DNA of 64,000 nt, taken from the NCBI RefSeq assembly GCF_019880205.1, contig NZ_CP082292.1, positions 1,116,001-1,180,000 of the forward strand. Reading direction: 5' to 3'. This DNA comes from Pantoea alfalfae. Lineage in GTDB: Bacteria; Pseudomonadota; Gammaproteobacteria; Enterobacterales; Enterobacteriaceae. Positions 10,469 through 19,986 of this stretch are shown one piece after another. The translations under genes were made by a program, and so were the position numbers. The notes under the pieces were generated by a model that saw nothing but the letters and a program-made list of their open reading frames with translations, searched no databases and was not told the DNA's origin. Position 1 is the first letter of the stretch. Each line of letters opens with the position of its first letter.

Positions 10469-10750
10469 TGCCCGATCCTTATTGTCCTGTGAGAAGAGAA
10501 AGCTGAAAAAAGCAGCCAAAGCGCGAGTTTAGCATAGTGTAATCGGTTGCGGCATCCGCGCTGGCGCGGGAATCAGGCCGGGTGTCCTGCACGCCGTCTC
10601 TTAATTTCCCCTCGGGTAAACGCTATCAATTACGCAGGCAATTATTACCCTGCTTATCGATGCGTGCTTAAGAATTTCGCCATGTTGATAAAATAGTCTA
10701 CCGCTGGGCTTAAAATAAATTATTTTCAATGAGGTTAAGGAGTTGCTGAA
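10469..10750. other. Intergenic region between yffB and ypfM
   Basis: About 280 bp without a recognisable gene. It must hold the divergent promoters for yffB (minus) and for the short genes at 10751-10944 (plus). The right part (10690-10735) is AT-rich. I see no clear -35/-10 pair with normal spacing and no known operator. Confidence 0.5.
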
Positions 10751-10807
10751 ATGTGCGTCAGCTTCCAGAATCAGCAAGATTCATGTTTTTGTGAGGCTTG
10801 CCGATAG
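10751..10807 (+). CDS. Possible 18-residue cysteine-rich small protein
   Basis: Short frame encoding MCVSFQNQQDSCFCEACR, then TAG. A ribosome site AAGGAG lies eight bases before the ATG, better than many annotated small genes have. Four of 18 residues are cysteine, three in a CxCxxC cluster that could bind a metal. It sits 74 bp ahead of ypfM on the same strand, so it could be a separate small protein or a leader peptide. I know no homologue; its reality rests only on the start signal and composition. Confidence 0.3.
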   Translation: MCVSFQNQQDSCFCEACR

Positions 10808-10881
10808 GTATAACAGGTGTAAACGTATTCACCTGCTTAAAAAAAGCGCGTAATATTGCCAGCACAATAAGAGAGGGCATT

Positions 10882-10944
10882 ATGATTGACACTGAAATGG
10901 GAACCTGGAAAGAATTTATCGAAGCGATGTTACGCAACAAGTAA
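10882..10944 (+). CDS. ypfM: Small protein YpfM, 20 residues
   Basis: Encodes MIDTEMGTWKEF-IEAMLRNK. As I recall it, the E. coli small protein YpfM has the same layout (MI-x3-LGNWKDFIEVMLRK) and the same place between dapE/yffB and acrD. Conservation of both sequence and position argues that it is a real gene. An AGAGGG ribosome site lies six bases upstream. Its function is unknown. The gene ends 59 bp before a strong terminator shared with acrD. Confidence 0.85.
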   Translation: MIDTEMGTWKEFIEAMLRNK

Positions 10945-11003
10945 TACGCTCAGAAAAAAGCAGGTCATTCCCACTTGCTGGAATTCTTACCACACACAGA
11001 AAT

Positions 11004-11038
11004 AAAGCGGCCACTGAGTTCAGTGGCCGCTTTTTATT
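11004..11038. terminator. Bidirectional terminator between ypfM and acrD
   Basis: A 14-bp inverted repeat AAAGCGGCCACTGA/TCAGTGGCCGCTTT followed by TTATTTA on the plus strand, with an A/T-rich flank on the other side. It can end ypfM and acrD transcripts. Confidence 0.9.
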
Positions 11039-11043
11039 TAGCG

Positions 11044-14000
11044 TTAGTCGTGCAGTTTCTCTTTAAGCGGGAAGCGACGGCGGACCAGCACAAAGAACAG
11101 CGGCACAAAAAAGATCGCCAGCAGCGTGGCGGAGATCATCCCGCCCATCACGCCGGTTCCCACGGCGTGCTGGCTGCCGGAACCTGCACCGCTACTGATT
11201 GCCATCGGCAGCACCCCAAAAATAAAGGCCAGCGAGGTCATCAGAATCGGCCGCAGACGCTGACGCGATGCCTCCAGCGTGGACTCCACCAGTTCACGGC
11301 CTTTGCTGTTAATCTCATTAGCAAACTCAACAATCAGGATGGCGTTTTTGGCGGATAGCCCCACGACCGTCAGCAGGCCAACCTGGAAATAGACATCATT
11401 CTCCAGCCCGCGCATCCAGGTGGCGATAAGCGCGCCCACCACACCCAGCGGCACCACCAGCATTACCGAGAACGGGATCGACCAGCTCTCATACAGCGCG
11501 GCCAGGCAGAGGAACACCACCAGCAGCGAAATCGCATAAAGCGCTGGAGCCTGCGAGCCGGAGAGCCGTTCCTGATAAGAAGCACCGGTCCACTGGAACC
11601 CGACACCCAGCGGCAGCGCATTGACCAGCTTTTCCATTTCATCCATCGCCGTACCGCTGCTGACGCCATTCGCCGCTTCGCCGACAATCTCCAGCGACGA
11701 ATAGCCGTTGTAACGTTCAAGGCGTGGTGAACCGGTCTCCCAGCGGCTGGTGGCAAACGCGGAGAAGGGCACCATTTTGCCGCTGCTGTTGCGCACGTAC
11801 CACTTGTTGATGTCGTCCGGCAGCATGCGGAATTCAGCGGCGGCCTGCACATAGACCTTTTTTACCCGCCCCCGATCCAGGAAGTCATTCACATAGCTGG
11901 AGCCCCACGCGGTAGTCAGGGTGTCGTTGATGGTGTCCAGCGACACGCCCAGCGCCTGCGCTTTACGTGCATCCACATCAATCTGCAGCTGCGGGCTGTC
12001 ATCCAGTCCATTGTGCCGTACCCGCGATAGCGACTTATCGTTGCCCGCCATCTCCAGCAGTTTGTCGCGCATTGCCATCAGTTGCGTATGACCGATACCC
12101 GCGTGATCCTGTAGCTGCATGTCAAAGCCGGAGCTGCTGCCCATGCCGGTAATGGCGGGCGGACTGCTGGCAATCACCCGCCCCTCTTTAATTTTCTGAA
12201 ACGCCTGAGTCGCACGATCGATAATGGTGAATGAGGTGCGATCGGCACCTGGCCGATCTTCCCAGTCTTTCAGCCGCACAAACAGACGTGCCACATTCTG
12301 CCCGTTGCCGCCCGGGCCGGCCCCGATGGTAGAGAACACCGACAGCACGTTGGCCTTCTCCTCAGTGAGATAATAGTGTTCAACTTTCGCGACCACGCTG
12401 GCGGTTTGCTCAAGCGTTGCGCCCGCCGGAAGCTGAACCTGAGTCAGGAAGACGCCGCGATCTTCCAGCGGCAGAAACGAGGTTGGCAGACGCAGAAACA
12501 GAAACGCCATCAGGCCGATAATGCCGAGATAGAGCAGCAGCCAGCGACCGCCCCTGCGCAGAATGCCTGCAACGCCGCGCTGATAGCGGTCAGCATTGCG
12601 ATTGAAGTGACGATTGAACCAGCCGAAGAAACCGCGACGCTCAGGCTGCTCGCCCTTCACCACGGGTTTCAGCAACGTGGCACACAGCGCCGGTGTCAGG
12701 ATCATCGCGACCAGCACCGACAGCACCATTGCCGAAACAATGGTGATGGAGAACTGACGGTAAATCGCGCCGACGGTACCGCCAAAAAATGCCATCGGCA
12801 CAAACACCGCAGAGAGCACCAGCGCGATACCAACCAGTGCGCCCTGAATCTGGCCCATCGATTTTCGCGTGGCGGCACGCGGCGAGAGCCCCTCTTCGTG
12901 CATGATACGTTCGACGTTCTCCACCACGACGATGGCATCGTCTACCAGCAGCCCTATCGCCAGCACCATGGCAAACATGGTCAGGGTATTGATACTGAAC
13001 CCGCAGGCATAGAGCACGCTGAAGGTACCGAACAGCACGACCGGCACGGCAATGGTCGGGATTAACGTGGCACGGAAGTTCTGCATAAACAGGTACATCA
13101 CGCCGAAGACCAGCACGATCGCCTCCAGCAGCGTCTTCACCACATCGGTGATCGACGCTTTAACGAACGGCGAGGTTTCATAGGCAATTTTCGCTTCCAG
13201 ACCGTGCGGGAAGTAGTGCGACAGCTCCTCTATACGTGCACGGACCAGCTTATCGGTGTTCATCTCGTTGGCACCGGACGCAAGTTTTACGCCCAGGCCT
13301 GACGCGGGCTGGCCGTTATAGCGGCTCAGATAATCATACTTCTCCGCGCCCAGCGCCACGGTGGCGACATCACCCAGCGTCACCACAGAACCGTCGGGAT
13401 TGTTCTTCAGCGTAATGGCCCGGAACTGCCCGGGGGTCTGCAGCATCGACTGGGCATTCACCGTCGCGTTCAGCGCCTGCTTCTCTACGGATGGCAGACC
13501 ACCGACCTGACCCACGGCAACCTGAGTGTTCTGCGACTGAATTGCACTGACCACATCGTCGGTGGTCAGCGCGTAGGCGATCAGTTTGTTAGGGTCGAGC
13601 CAGATGCGCATCGCATATTGCGAGCCGTAAGCGTCTACCTGGCCGACACCATCAATACGGCTCAGCGGGTCCTGAATATTACTGGCGACATAGTCTGAAA
13701 TATCCTGCTTATCCATACTGCCGTCGGTTGAGACGAAAGCGACCATCAGAATATTGCTGTCACCGGTTTTATTGACCGTCACGCCCTGCGACTGAACCGC
13801 CTGCGGCAATTTGCGCAGCGCTGACTGCAACTGGTTCTGAACCTGCTGACGGGCTTCATCGGGATTGGTCCCGGCGGTAAAGGTGAGGGTGATCTGTGCC
13901 TGACCCGTGTTGCTGCTGTTCGAGGACATGTACATCAGATTATCGATGCCGGTCATGTTCTGCTCGATAACCTGAGTAACGGTGTTCTCCAGCGTCTGGG

Positions 14001-14160
14001 CGGATGCGCCGGGGTAGTTGGCGGTGATGCGCACGTTGGGTGGTGCCAGATCGGGATACTGTTCAACAGGCAGCGAAATAATCGAAAGCGTGCCGCACAG
14101 GCACAGCAGAATCGCCAGAACCCAGGCAAAGATGGGACGGTCGATAAAGAAATTCGACAT
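11044..14160 (-). CDS. acrD: RND multidrug efflux transporter AcrD
   Basis: Inner-membrane proton-driven pump that exports aminoglycosides and other polar drugs and works with AcrA and TolC, which are encoded elsewhere. The 1038-residue protein has the RND layout: 12 membrane helices and two large periplasmic loops. The proton-relay aspartate pair is in [18 protein letters not shown] (helix 4), and the conserved lysine in [14 protein letters not shown] (helix 10). Sequence is much closer to AcrD than AcrB over its whole length, and the position next to narQ and ypfM is that of E. coli acrD. No adaptor gene is adjacent, typical for acrD. In E. coli it is controlled by BaeSR and CpxR. Confidence 0.97.
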   Translation of the reverse strand: MSNFFIDRPIFAWVLAILLCLCGTLSIISLPVEQYPDLAPPNVRITANYPGASAQTLENTVTQVIEQNMTGIDNLMYMSSNSSNTGQAQITLTFTAGTNPDEARQQVQNQLQSALRKLPQAVQSQGVTVNKTGDSNILMVAFVSTDGSMDKQDISDYVASNIQDPLSRIDGVGQVDAYGSQYAMRIWLDPNKLIAYALTTDDVVSAIQSQNTQVAVGQVGGLPSVEKQALNATVNAQSMLQTPGQFRAITLKNNPDGSVVTLGDVATVALGAEKYDYLSRYNGQPASGLGVKLASGANEMNTDKLVRARIEELSHYFPHGLEAKIAYETSPFVKASITDVVKTLLEAIVLVFGVMYLFMQNFRATLIPTIAVPVVLFGTFSVLYACGFSINTLTMFAMVLAIGLLVDDAIVVVENVERIMHEEGLSPRAATRKSMGQIQGALVGIALVLSAVFVPMAFFGGTVGAIYRQFSITIVSAMVLSVLVAMILTPALCATLLKPVVKGEQPERRGFFGWFNRHFNRNADRYQRGVAGILRRGGRWLLLYLGIIGLMAFLFLRLPTSFLPLEDRGVFLTQVQLPAGATLEQTASVVAKVEHYYLTEEKANVLSVFSTIGAGPGGNGQNVARLFVRLKDWEDRPGADRTSFTIIDRATQAFQKIKEGRVIASSPPAITGMGSSSGFDMQLQDHAGIGHTQLMAMRDKLLEMAGNDKSLSRVRHNGLDDSPQLQIDVDARKAQALGVSLDTINDTLTTAWGSSYVNDFLDRGRVKKVYVQAAAEFRMLPDDINKWYVRNSSGKMVPFSAFATSRWETGSPRLERYNGYSSLEIVGEAANGVSSGTAMDEMEKLVNALPLGVGFQWTGASYQERLSGSQAPALYAISLLVVFLCLAALYESWSIPFSVMLVVPLGVVGALIATWMRGLENDVYFQVGLLTVVGLSAKNAILIVEFANEINSKGRELVESTLEASRQRLRPILMTSLAFIFGVLPMAISSGAGSGSQHAVGTGVMGGMISATLLAIFFVPLFFVLVRRRFPLKEKLHD

Positions 14161-14328
14161 TAAATCGACACTCCTCAGGGACTTTCATAAGCGTTCAGGC
14201 CCACCGGCAACGGGCGCACTGGCCGACAAACCGGATGGTTTTTGCCACGATTTTCCGCCGCCATTTACTCTACGTGCGGCAGCGGGGGAAATCGTGGAGA
14301 AATTGAGGAGAAAATGTAAATTCGTTGG

Positions 14329-14958
14329 CTATTTGCGGCTTTCAAGCCACATTACCGTGGCAGCGACGCGTGAGCGGACATCCAGCTTACGCAGCAGGTT
14401 GCGGATATGCACTTTTACGGTCTCTTCAGAAATGTGCAGAATAGCCGCGATCTCTTTGTTCGACAGGCCGCGCGCCACCTCCTGCAGCACGTCGCACTCG
14501 CGCCCGGTGAGCTGACGCAGGGGATCGGCACTGTGCTGGCGATTAGCCAGATAACGGGCCACGCCTTCACTGAAGACCTTTTCACCCTGCGATGCCTGCA
14601 GAATATGCCCCAGCAGGATTTCCGGCTCGCTGTCCTTAAGCAGATAGCCATCGGCACCCGCATCCACCATGGCGAAGATATCACTGCGGGCATCAGAGAC
14701 CGTCAGGACCAGAATGCGTGAACTGATCCCTTCATGGCGCAACGCCTTCAGCGTATCCAGCCCGGACATACCTTTCATATTCAGGTCGAGCAGAATAATA
14801 TCGGGTTCCTGACGGCGGGCCTCGGCCAGCGCTTCCGTGCCGTTGTTGGCTTCTGCGATGACCTCAAGTCGGGGATCCAGCGCCAGCAGCTGACGAACAC
14901 CGCGGCGCATTAGCGGATGGTCATCCACAATCATCAATGTTAATGCGGGCTGTTGCAT
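14329..14958 (-). CDS. narP: Nitrate/nitrite response regulator NarP
   Basis: NarL/FixJ-type DNA-binding regulator phosphorylated by nitrate/nitrite sensor kinases. The 209-residue protein has a receiver domain with D58 as phosphorylation site (ILLDLNMKGMSGLDTL) and a C-terminal LuxR-type helix-turn-helix (LSNKEIAAILHISEETVKVHIRN). Sequence matches NarP better than NarL. It lies downstream of narQ on the same strand with a 129-bp gap; in E. coli narP is elsewhere in the chromosome. AcrD follows 170 bp downstream on the same strand. Confidence 0.93.
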   Translation of the reverse strand: MQQPALTLMIVDDHPLMRRGVRQLLALDPRLEVIAEANNGTEALAEARRQEPDIILLDLNMKGMSGLDTLKALRHEGISSRILVLTVSDARSDIFAMVDAGADGYLLKDSEPEILLGHILQASQGEKVFSEGVARYLANRQHSADPLRQLTGRECDVLQEVARGLSNKEIAAILHISEETVKVHIRNLLRKLDVRSRVAATVMWLESRK

Positions 14959-15087
14959 AGGTTCTCCATTTCATCGGCTTCAGGCGGCGGCAGAAGAGCA
15001 GAGCTGGCACCATAGGGGTCCGTACCCGCTGGCCTGCGCGCTGAGACCGATAGATTATCTGAATAAGTTAACATCACGTCGGGCGCT

Positions 15088-16776
15088 TTATGTCAGTGAG
15101 CGCGCCGGTTGCGGTGGAAAGTGCAGTTCGACCCGGGTGCCCCGTTGCTGAGTGTGAATCGTCAGATTGCCACTCAGGCGCTGGGCACGCTCTGTCATAA
15201 TCGTCAGACCGTAATGGCCCGCGGGTTCGTCAGTGCTGTTCATTCCCACCCCGTCATCCGTAATTGTCAGTAAGTGCTCACCTTGTTCGCTGTGCTGATA
15301 ATCCACCCGAATCACCTGCGCGCTGGCGTGACGGATGGCATTCAGCAGCGCCTCACGGGCAATCTGCAACACATGCACCTGCTGTTGTGCCTCAAGACTC
15401 TGCAGGCCGGTCTGATAGTTAAAGTGTATCTCTGCGCCGCTTTTTTCCTGCAACGAGGCGATCATCGCCTGCATCGCCGCCACCAGATCCGCCTGCTCAA
15501 TGGTCAGGCGGAAGGTGGTCAGCAGCTCACGCAGCTGACGGTAGGCATCGGCCAGCGCCTGATCGAAGTCAGCGATAATCGCGTGGGCGGCGCTGTCATC
15601 CTTATCCACAGTGCGGCGCAGCAGGGTCAGCTGAATACGTAAAAACGAGAGCGACTGGGCCAGCGAGTCATGTAATTCCCGGGCAATGGTGGCGCGCTCT
15701 TCAATCAGCAGCATCTGCTGATATTGCTGCTGTGCCTGCCAGATCCAGATTGCCCGTCCCAGCATCGCCGCCAGGCTGCGCATCAGCTCATTGGGATACG
15801 TAACGCCAGCCGACTGCCAGCGCAGTTCGCCAATCTGTTGATCGTCCTGCTGTAACGGCAGACGCTGCCACTCACCGTCAGCCTGAGCATCCCCCGCGCA
15901 GAACTGAAACTGGTCGCTGTCCAGCCGGATCGCTGTCAGTTTTTCGCGCGTCAGCACAGTGGTTAACACTGCCTCAAACAGTGCCGGATGCAACGGGCTG
16001 GCCGTCAGCATCTGCGAGCTGTCGTAAAGCAGTGACAGCGTGCGATTCGCCTGGGTTAAGTCTTCCGTTTTCGCGCGTACCGTACTTTCCAGTAGTTGAT
16101 AGTGCGAATGCAGACGCGCCGCCATGCCGCTGAAAGCATGCGACAGTACCCGCAGTTCATTCTGCTGCTCAACGTGCAGCGGCGGAAAAGCAAAGTTGCC
16201 GCTTTCGACGTAGCGACTGGCCGTGACCAGCGCATTAAGTGGCCGCACCACCTGCAGCCGGGTAAAGCGAATCGTCATCAGTGCCAGCACGACAATAGCA
16301 ATGACACCTGCCAGGCTGCTGGCCGCCACCAGACGCATTTTCAGCTCGGTATAGCGCTGCAAACCCAGTACAAAGCGATCAATTTCACCGACGTAGATCG
16401 GCACCTGCTGCTGGTATGCCACGGTATCACCCTGCTGCAACTGCTGCTGCAGGGAAGGCCATGCAGCGCGCAGTCGCTGATAGCGAGCGCTGACTTCGCG
16501 TGGTACCCAGGGCCGATCCAGCTTTTGCAGCACCGGGGCATCCAGCGTTTGCTGATAGAGCGTCAGGTGATGCGCAAGATTTTGTGGCTGACGGCTGGCG
16601 TCCCATGCCATGCGATAGCTCTGCATGCGCAGGGATCCCGCCAGATTGATCGCCTCCGCATCGCGCTGACTGCTGAGCAGCGTGACTAAGGCGAGACCGG
16701 TGGTGAGCAGCGACAGCAGGACAATGGCGCTGAGCGCCTTAGCGATGCTTTGAGTAACGGAACGTTTAACAATCAC
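15088..16776 (-). CDS. narQ: Nitrate/nitrite sensor histidine kinase NarQ
   Basis: Membrane kinase that senses periplasmic nitrate and nitrite and phosphorylates NarP/NarL. The 562-residue protein has helix 1 (about 15-36), a periplasmic sensor with the ligand-binding P-box (NLAGSLRMQSYR, about 43-55), helix 2 (about 147-167), HAMP, signalling helix and GAF-like region. A HisKA_3 domain follows, with the phosphoacceptor histidine in ARELHDSLAQ, then an HATPase domain ending near GHYGLTIMTERA. I chose the GTG at 16776 because MIVKRSVTQSIAKAL matches the E. coli NarQ start, which I recall is also GTG. AGGG lies eight bases upstream. Confidence 0.94.
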   Translation of the reverse strand: MIVKRSVTQSIAKALSAIVLLSLLTTGLALVTLLSSQRDAEAINLAGSLRMQSYRMAWDASRQPQNLAHHLTLYQQTLDAPVLQKLDRPWVPREVSARYQRLRAAWPSLQQQLQQGDTVAYQQQVPIYVGEIDRFVLGLQRYTELKMRLVAASSLAGVIAIVVLALMTIRFTRLQVVRPLNALVTASRYVESGNFAFPPLHVEQQNELRVLSHAFSGMAARLHSHYQLLESTVRAKTEDLTQANRTLSLLYDSSQMLTASPLHPALFEAVLTTVLTREKLTAIRLDSDQFQFCAGDAQADGEWQRLPLQQDDQQIGELRWQSAGVTYPNELMRSLAAMLGRAIWIWQAQQQYQQMLLIEERATIARELHDSLAQSLSFLRIQLTLLRRTVDKDDSAAHAIIADFDQALADAYRQLRELLTTFRLTIEQADLVAAMQAMIASLQEKSGAEIHFNYQTGLQSLEAQQQVHVLQIAREALLNAIRHASAQVIRVDYQHSEQGEHLLTITDDGVGMNSTDEPAGHYGLTIMTERAQRLSGNLTIHTQQRGTRVELHFPPQPARSLT

Positions 16777-17029
16777 ATGGATGGCCCTGTTGAAAGTGCG
16801 GGAATTATAAGAGCGCAATAACGTAACGCAAATGATCCATCCCCTGTTTATCGCACAGGCGGTTACACATCGCACATAAAATGACCACAACTGACAGTTC
16901 CCAGGATGGGCTACCGATTTGTGGTTAAAAAAGGAACAGGTTTACATCGTCCCGATGTTGCTTTTCATTGCAACGCTAATAATTCATCCAGTCATCAGCT
17001 CAACCCGATCACAGATTAAGGAGCATCCA

Positions 17030-17302
17030 ATGAAAAAGCTGAATGCTGTACTGGCGGGCGCATTATTGGCTACCGCTTCCTTTACCGCTTTTGCTGCTGC
17101 GCCGGTCGACCGGTCACAGGCTCAGAACATGCAGAGCATCGGCAGCGTGTCAGTCTCCGGCGTTCGCGGCTCACTGGACGATGCGAATCGCCAGTTGTCG
17201 CAAAAAGCGGAAGAGATGGGCGCCAGCCATTACCGCGTTATCGGCGTCGATAACCCAGGCGACTCCAGCCTGTGGAGCGGCACCGCAGAGATTTATCGCT
17301 AA
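17030..17302 (+). CDS. BhsA/McbA-like secreted stress protein (DUF1471 family)
   Basis: A 90-residue protein with a clear signal peptide (MKKLNAVLAGALLATASFTA, cleavage near FAAA) and a small DUF1471 (YdgH/BhsA/McbA/YhcN) domain. The family is periplasmic or outer-membrane associated and is linked to stress response and biofilm in E. coli, but this copy cannot be assigned to one named member. The start at 17030 has AAGGAG six bases upstream. It is a single gene: divergent from narQ and followed by its own terminator. Confidence 0.85.
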   Translation: MKKLNAVLAGALLATASFTAFAAAPVDRSQAQNMQSIGSVSVSGVRGSLDDANRQLSQKAEEMGASHYRVIGVDNPGDSSLWSGTAEIYR

Positions 17303-17335
17303 CCCAACCCTCCTGTTTCCATCCCTGTAGCTTTT

Positions 17336-17364
17336 ACCGGCCTGAAAATGGCCGGTTTTTTTGT
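17336..17364 (+). terminator. Terminator after the BhsA-like gene
   Basis: Hairpin ACCGGCC/GGCCGGT with a 7-base loop, followed by TTTTTTTG. Confidence 0.85.
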
Positions 17365-17582
17365 TTTTGTGCATCAGGATGGATTCTTACAAATCAGCCT
17401 GTGCATCTGCCCGGTATATTTTGCTTCGTTCTTGCAGAACGGGTAGGATTCATCGCCGTAAATTCCCGCGCTGCCTGGCACTCACTCACAGGCAAACGCA
17501 TAGAGGAAAATACCCCATTTCACAGGGCATTACGCCCGAAACGGGGATGCGACGACTGATAGTCAGGACAAACAGGAATGCT

Positions 17583-19079
17583 ATGAAATCTAAAAACAAA
17601 ACCCCAGGCGAGATGCGCGCTGCGAAACGACGCTGGCTCAACTCTCATGACGCCGGCTACCAGAAGGCGATGGGTAACCGTCACGTACAGATGATTGCGA
17701 TCGGCGGTGCCATCGGTACCGGTTTGTTCCTGGGCGCAGGTGGCCGTTTGCAGGCTGCTGGCCCCGCTTTAGCCATCATCTATCTGGTGTGTGGCATCTT
17801 CTCCTTCTTTATTCTGCGTGCGCTGGGCGAACTGGTATTACACCGTCCCAGCAGCGGCAGCTTCGTCTCCTATGCCCGTGAATTCCTGGGCGAGAAAGCC
17901 TCTTATGTGGCGGGCTGGATGTACTTCGTCAACTGGGCGATGACCGGCATCGTTGATATCACCGCCGTCGCGCTCTACATGCACTACTGGGGCGCGTTTG
18001 GTGATGTGCCACAGTGGGTCTTCGCCCTGGGCGCGCTGGCGATTGTCGGCACCATGAACATGATTGGCGTTAAGTGGTTTGCCGAGATGGAGTTCTGGTT
18101 CGCGCTGGTAAAAGTGCTGGCGATTGTCATCTTCCTGGTGGTGGGCGTGGTATTCCTTGGCACCGGCAAACCGCTGGATGGCAACAGCACCGGCTTCCAT
18201 CTGATCACCGATAACGGTGGCCTGTTCCCGCACGGTTTACTGCCTGCACTGGTGCTGATTCAGGGCGTAGTGTTCGCCTTTGCCTCTATCGAACTGGTGG
18301 GTACGGCGGCCGGCGAATGTAAAGACCCGAAAACCATGCTGCCGAAAGCAATCAACAGCGTGATCTGGCGTATTGGCCTGTTCTATGTCGGCTCTGTGGT
18401 GCTGCTGGTGCTGCTGCTGCCATGGAACGCTTATCAGGCGGGTCAGAGTCCGTTCGTGACCTTCTTCTCGAAGCTGGGCGTGCCTTACGTTGGCAGCATC
18501 ATGAATATCGTAGTGCTGAGTGCGGCGCTTTCCAGCCTGAACTCCGGCCTCTACTCGACCGGGCGTATTCTGCGCTCCATGTCGATGGGTGGCTCTGCGC
18601 CGAAATTCATGTCAAAGATGAACAGTCAGCAGGTTCCTTATGCCGGTATTCTGGTGACCGTCGCCGTCTATGTGATTGGTGTGGTGCTTAACTACTATGT
18701 GCCTTCTCAGGTGTTTGAGATCGTCCTGAACGTTGCCTCGCTGGGCATTATCTCCTCCTGGGCCTTTATCGTGGTTTGCCAGTTGCGTCTGCGCAAAGCG
18801 ATCAAAGAGGGCAAGGCGGATGATGTCAGCTTCAAGCTGCCAGGCGCGCCGTTTACCTCGTGGCTGACGCTGCTGTTCCTGTTCAGTGTGCTGGTGCTGA
18901 TGGCGTTTGACTACCCGAACGGGACGTACACCATCGCCTCCATTCCGCTGATTGCGGTATTACTGGTGCTGGGATGGTTTGGCGTGCGTAAGCGCGTTCA
19001 CGCCATAGCTGAGACCGAACAGGATCATCACGAAGAAGAGCCTCAGCCGACCCGCCTGGCTGACGACACGTCACGCTGA
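17583..19079 (+). CDS. ansP: L-asparagine permease
   Basis: Amino acid/proton symporter of the APC superfamily that takes up asparagine. The 498-residue protein has about 12 membrane helices, the family signature GGAIGTGLFLGAG in helix 1 and near-identity to E. coli AnsP over long stretches (WYFxNWAMTGIVDITAVALYMHYWGAFG-type region, FFPHGLLPALVLIQG-type region). The in-frame region upstream of 17583 is longer, but the ATG here gives the family N-terminus (AAKRRWLNSHDAGY). In E. coli ansP is elsewhere in the genome. Confidence 0.94.
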   Translation: MKSKNKTPGEMRAAKRRWLNSHDAGYQKAMGNRHVQMIAIGGAIGTGLFLGAGGRLQAAGPALAIIYLVCGIFSFFILRALGELVLHRPSSGSFVSYAREFLGEKASYVAGWMYFVNWAMTGIVDITAVALYMHYWGAFGDVPQWVFALGALAIVGTMNMIGVKWFAEMEFWFALVKVLAIVIFLVVGVVFLGTGKPLDGNSTGFHLITDNGGLFPHGLLPALVLIQGVVFAFASIELVGTAAGECKDPKTMLPKAINSVIWRIGLFYVGSVVLLVLLLPWNAYQAGQSPFVTFFSKLGVPYVGSIMNIVVLSAALSSLNSGLYSTGRILRSMSMGGSAPKFMSKMNSQQVPYAGILVTVAVYVIGVVLNYYVPSQVFEIVLNVASLGIISSWAFIVVCQLRLRKAIKEGKADDVSFKLPGAPFTSWLTLLFLFSVLVLMAFDYPNGTYTIASIPLIAVLLVLGWFGVRKRVHAIAETEQDHHEEEPQPTRLADDTSR

Positions 19080-19098
19080 TAAGTTTTGCAGCAATCAG

Positions 19099-19126
19099 GC
19101 CAGCCTCCGGGCTGGCTTTTTTTTGC
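19099..19126 (+). terminator. Rho-independent terminator after ansP
   Basis: Hairpin GCCAGCC/GGCTGGC with loop TCCG, followed by eight T. Confidence 0.9.
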
Positions 19127-19221
19127 CCGCAAATCGACACGTTACGACAAGAATTAGGATAGTTTTCCCGTAAGCCCCCCTCTATGATGAAAAGCTCCCT
19201 TTATGCGGTAGTGGAGTCCTC

Positions 19222-19800
19222 ATGTCGTTTAAGATCACTATCATCAAAGATAAGCTCCTGTCTGAAAACTGGTTTGTGCTGCGTAACTACACCTATGAGA
19301 TTACCGATCGTCGTGGCGAGGTTATCCGCCATAAACGCGAAGTCTACGACCGCGGAAATGGGGCGACTATACTGCTCTACAACCGTGAAAAGAACAGCGT
19401 GGTCCTGACACGCCAGTTCCGTATTGCGACTTACGTCAACGGTAACGACGACGGCATGTTAATCGAAGCCTGTGCGGGCTTGCTGGACGACGACTCTCCG
19501 GAAGATTGCATTCGCAAAGAGGCGATTGAAGAGACCGGTTATGCGGTGGGCGAGGTGGAAAAACTCTATGCCTGCTATATGTCGCCGGGCGGCGTCACTG
19601 AATTAATCCACTTTTTTGCAGCGGTTTATAATGAATCGCTGCGCGACAATGCGGGGGGCGGCGTTGAAGATGAGTCGATCGACGTGCTGGAATTAAGCTT
19701 TCCGGATGCGCTGGCAATGGTCGCTGAGGGTCGCATTCGTGACGGCAAAACCATCATGCTGCTTCAGCATGCACAGATTGCGGGCTGGCTGACGCCATAA
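19222..19800 (+). CDS. nudK: GDP-mannose pyrophosphatase NudK (Nudix hydrolase)
   Basis: Nudix enzyme that splits GDP-mannose into GMP and mannose-1-phosphate, possibly limiting its use for surface polysaccharide. The 192-residue length equals the E. coli protein. The Nudix box runs from about G86 to Y107 ([26 protein letters not shown] core; REAxEETG variant KEAIEETG). It keeps the [13 protein letters not shown] loop typical of NudK. As in E. coli, it neighbours ypfG. Confidence 0.95.
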   Translation: MSFKITIIKDKLLSENWFVLRNYTYEITDRRGEVIRHKREVYDRGNGATILLYNREKNSVVLTRQFRIATYVNGNDDGMLIEACAGLLDDDSPEDCIRKEAIEETGYAVGEVEKLYACYMSPGGVTELIHFFAAVYNESLRDNAGGGVEDESIDVLELSFPDALAMVAEGRIRDGKTIMLLQHAQIAGWLTP

Positions 19801-19986
19801 AACCGTGCCAGTAAGCCTGTTGCCGCGTGCCGGCATTGAGGGAGAGTGGTGAGAGTTAATCCACTTTATGTGCGCTTTTTAAGCAGTTAACTGCGCTTTT
19901 TGCACAGGTTCACAGATTGTAAACCCTGGCAGGCCCGTTGATGCGCTATTCTCTCCACTCTGGGTATTCGGGGATCGATCTTCTTA

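Noticed and set aside
12376..13065. 229-residue frame antisense to acrD
   Set aside because: Covers the coding strand of a fully conserved transporter, has no family resemblance, and reflects GC-biased third positions.
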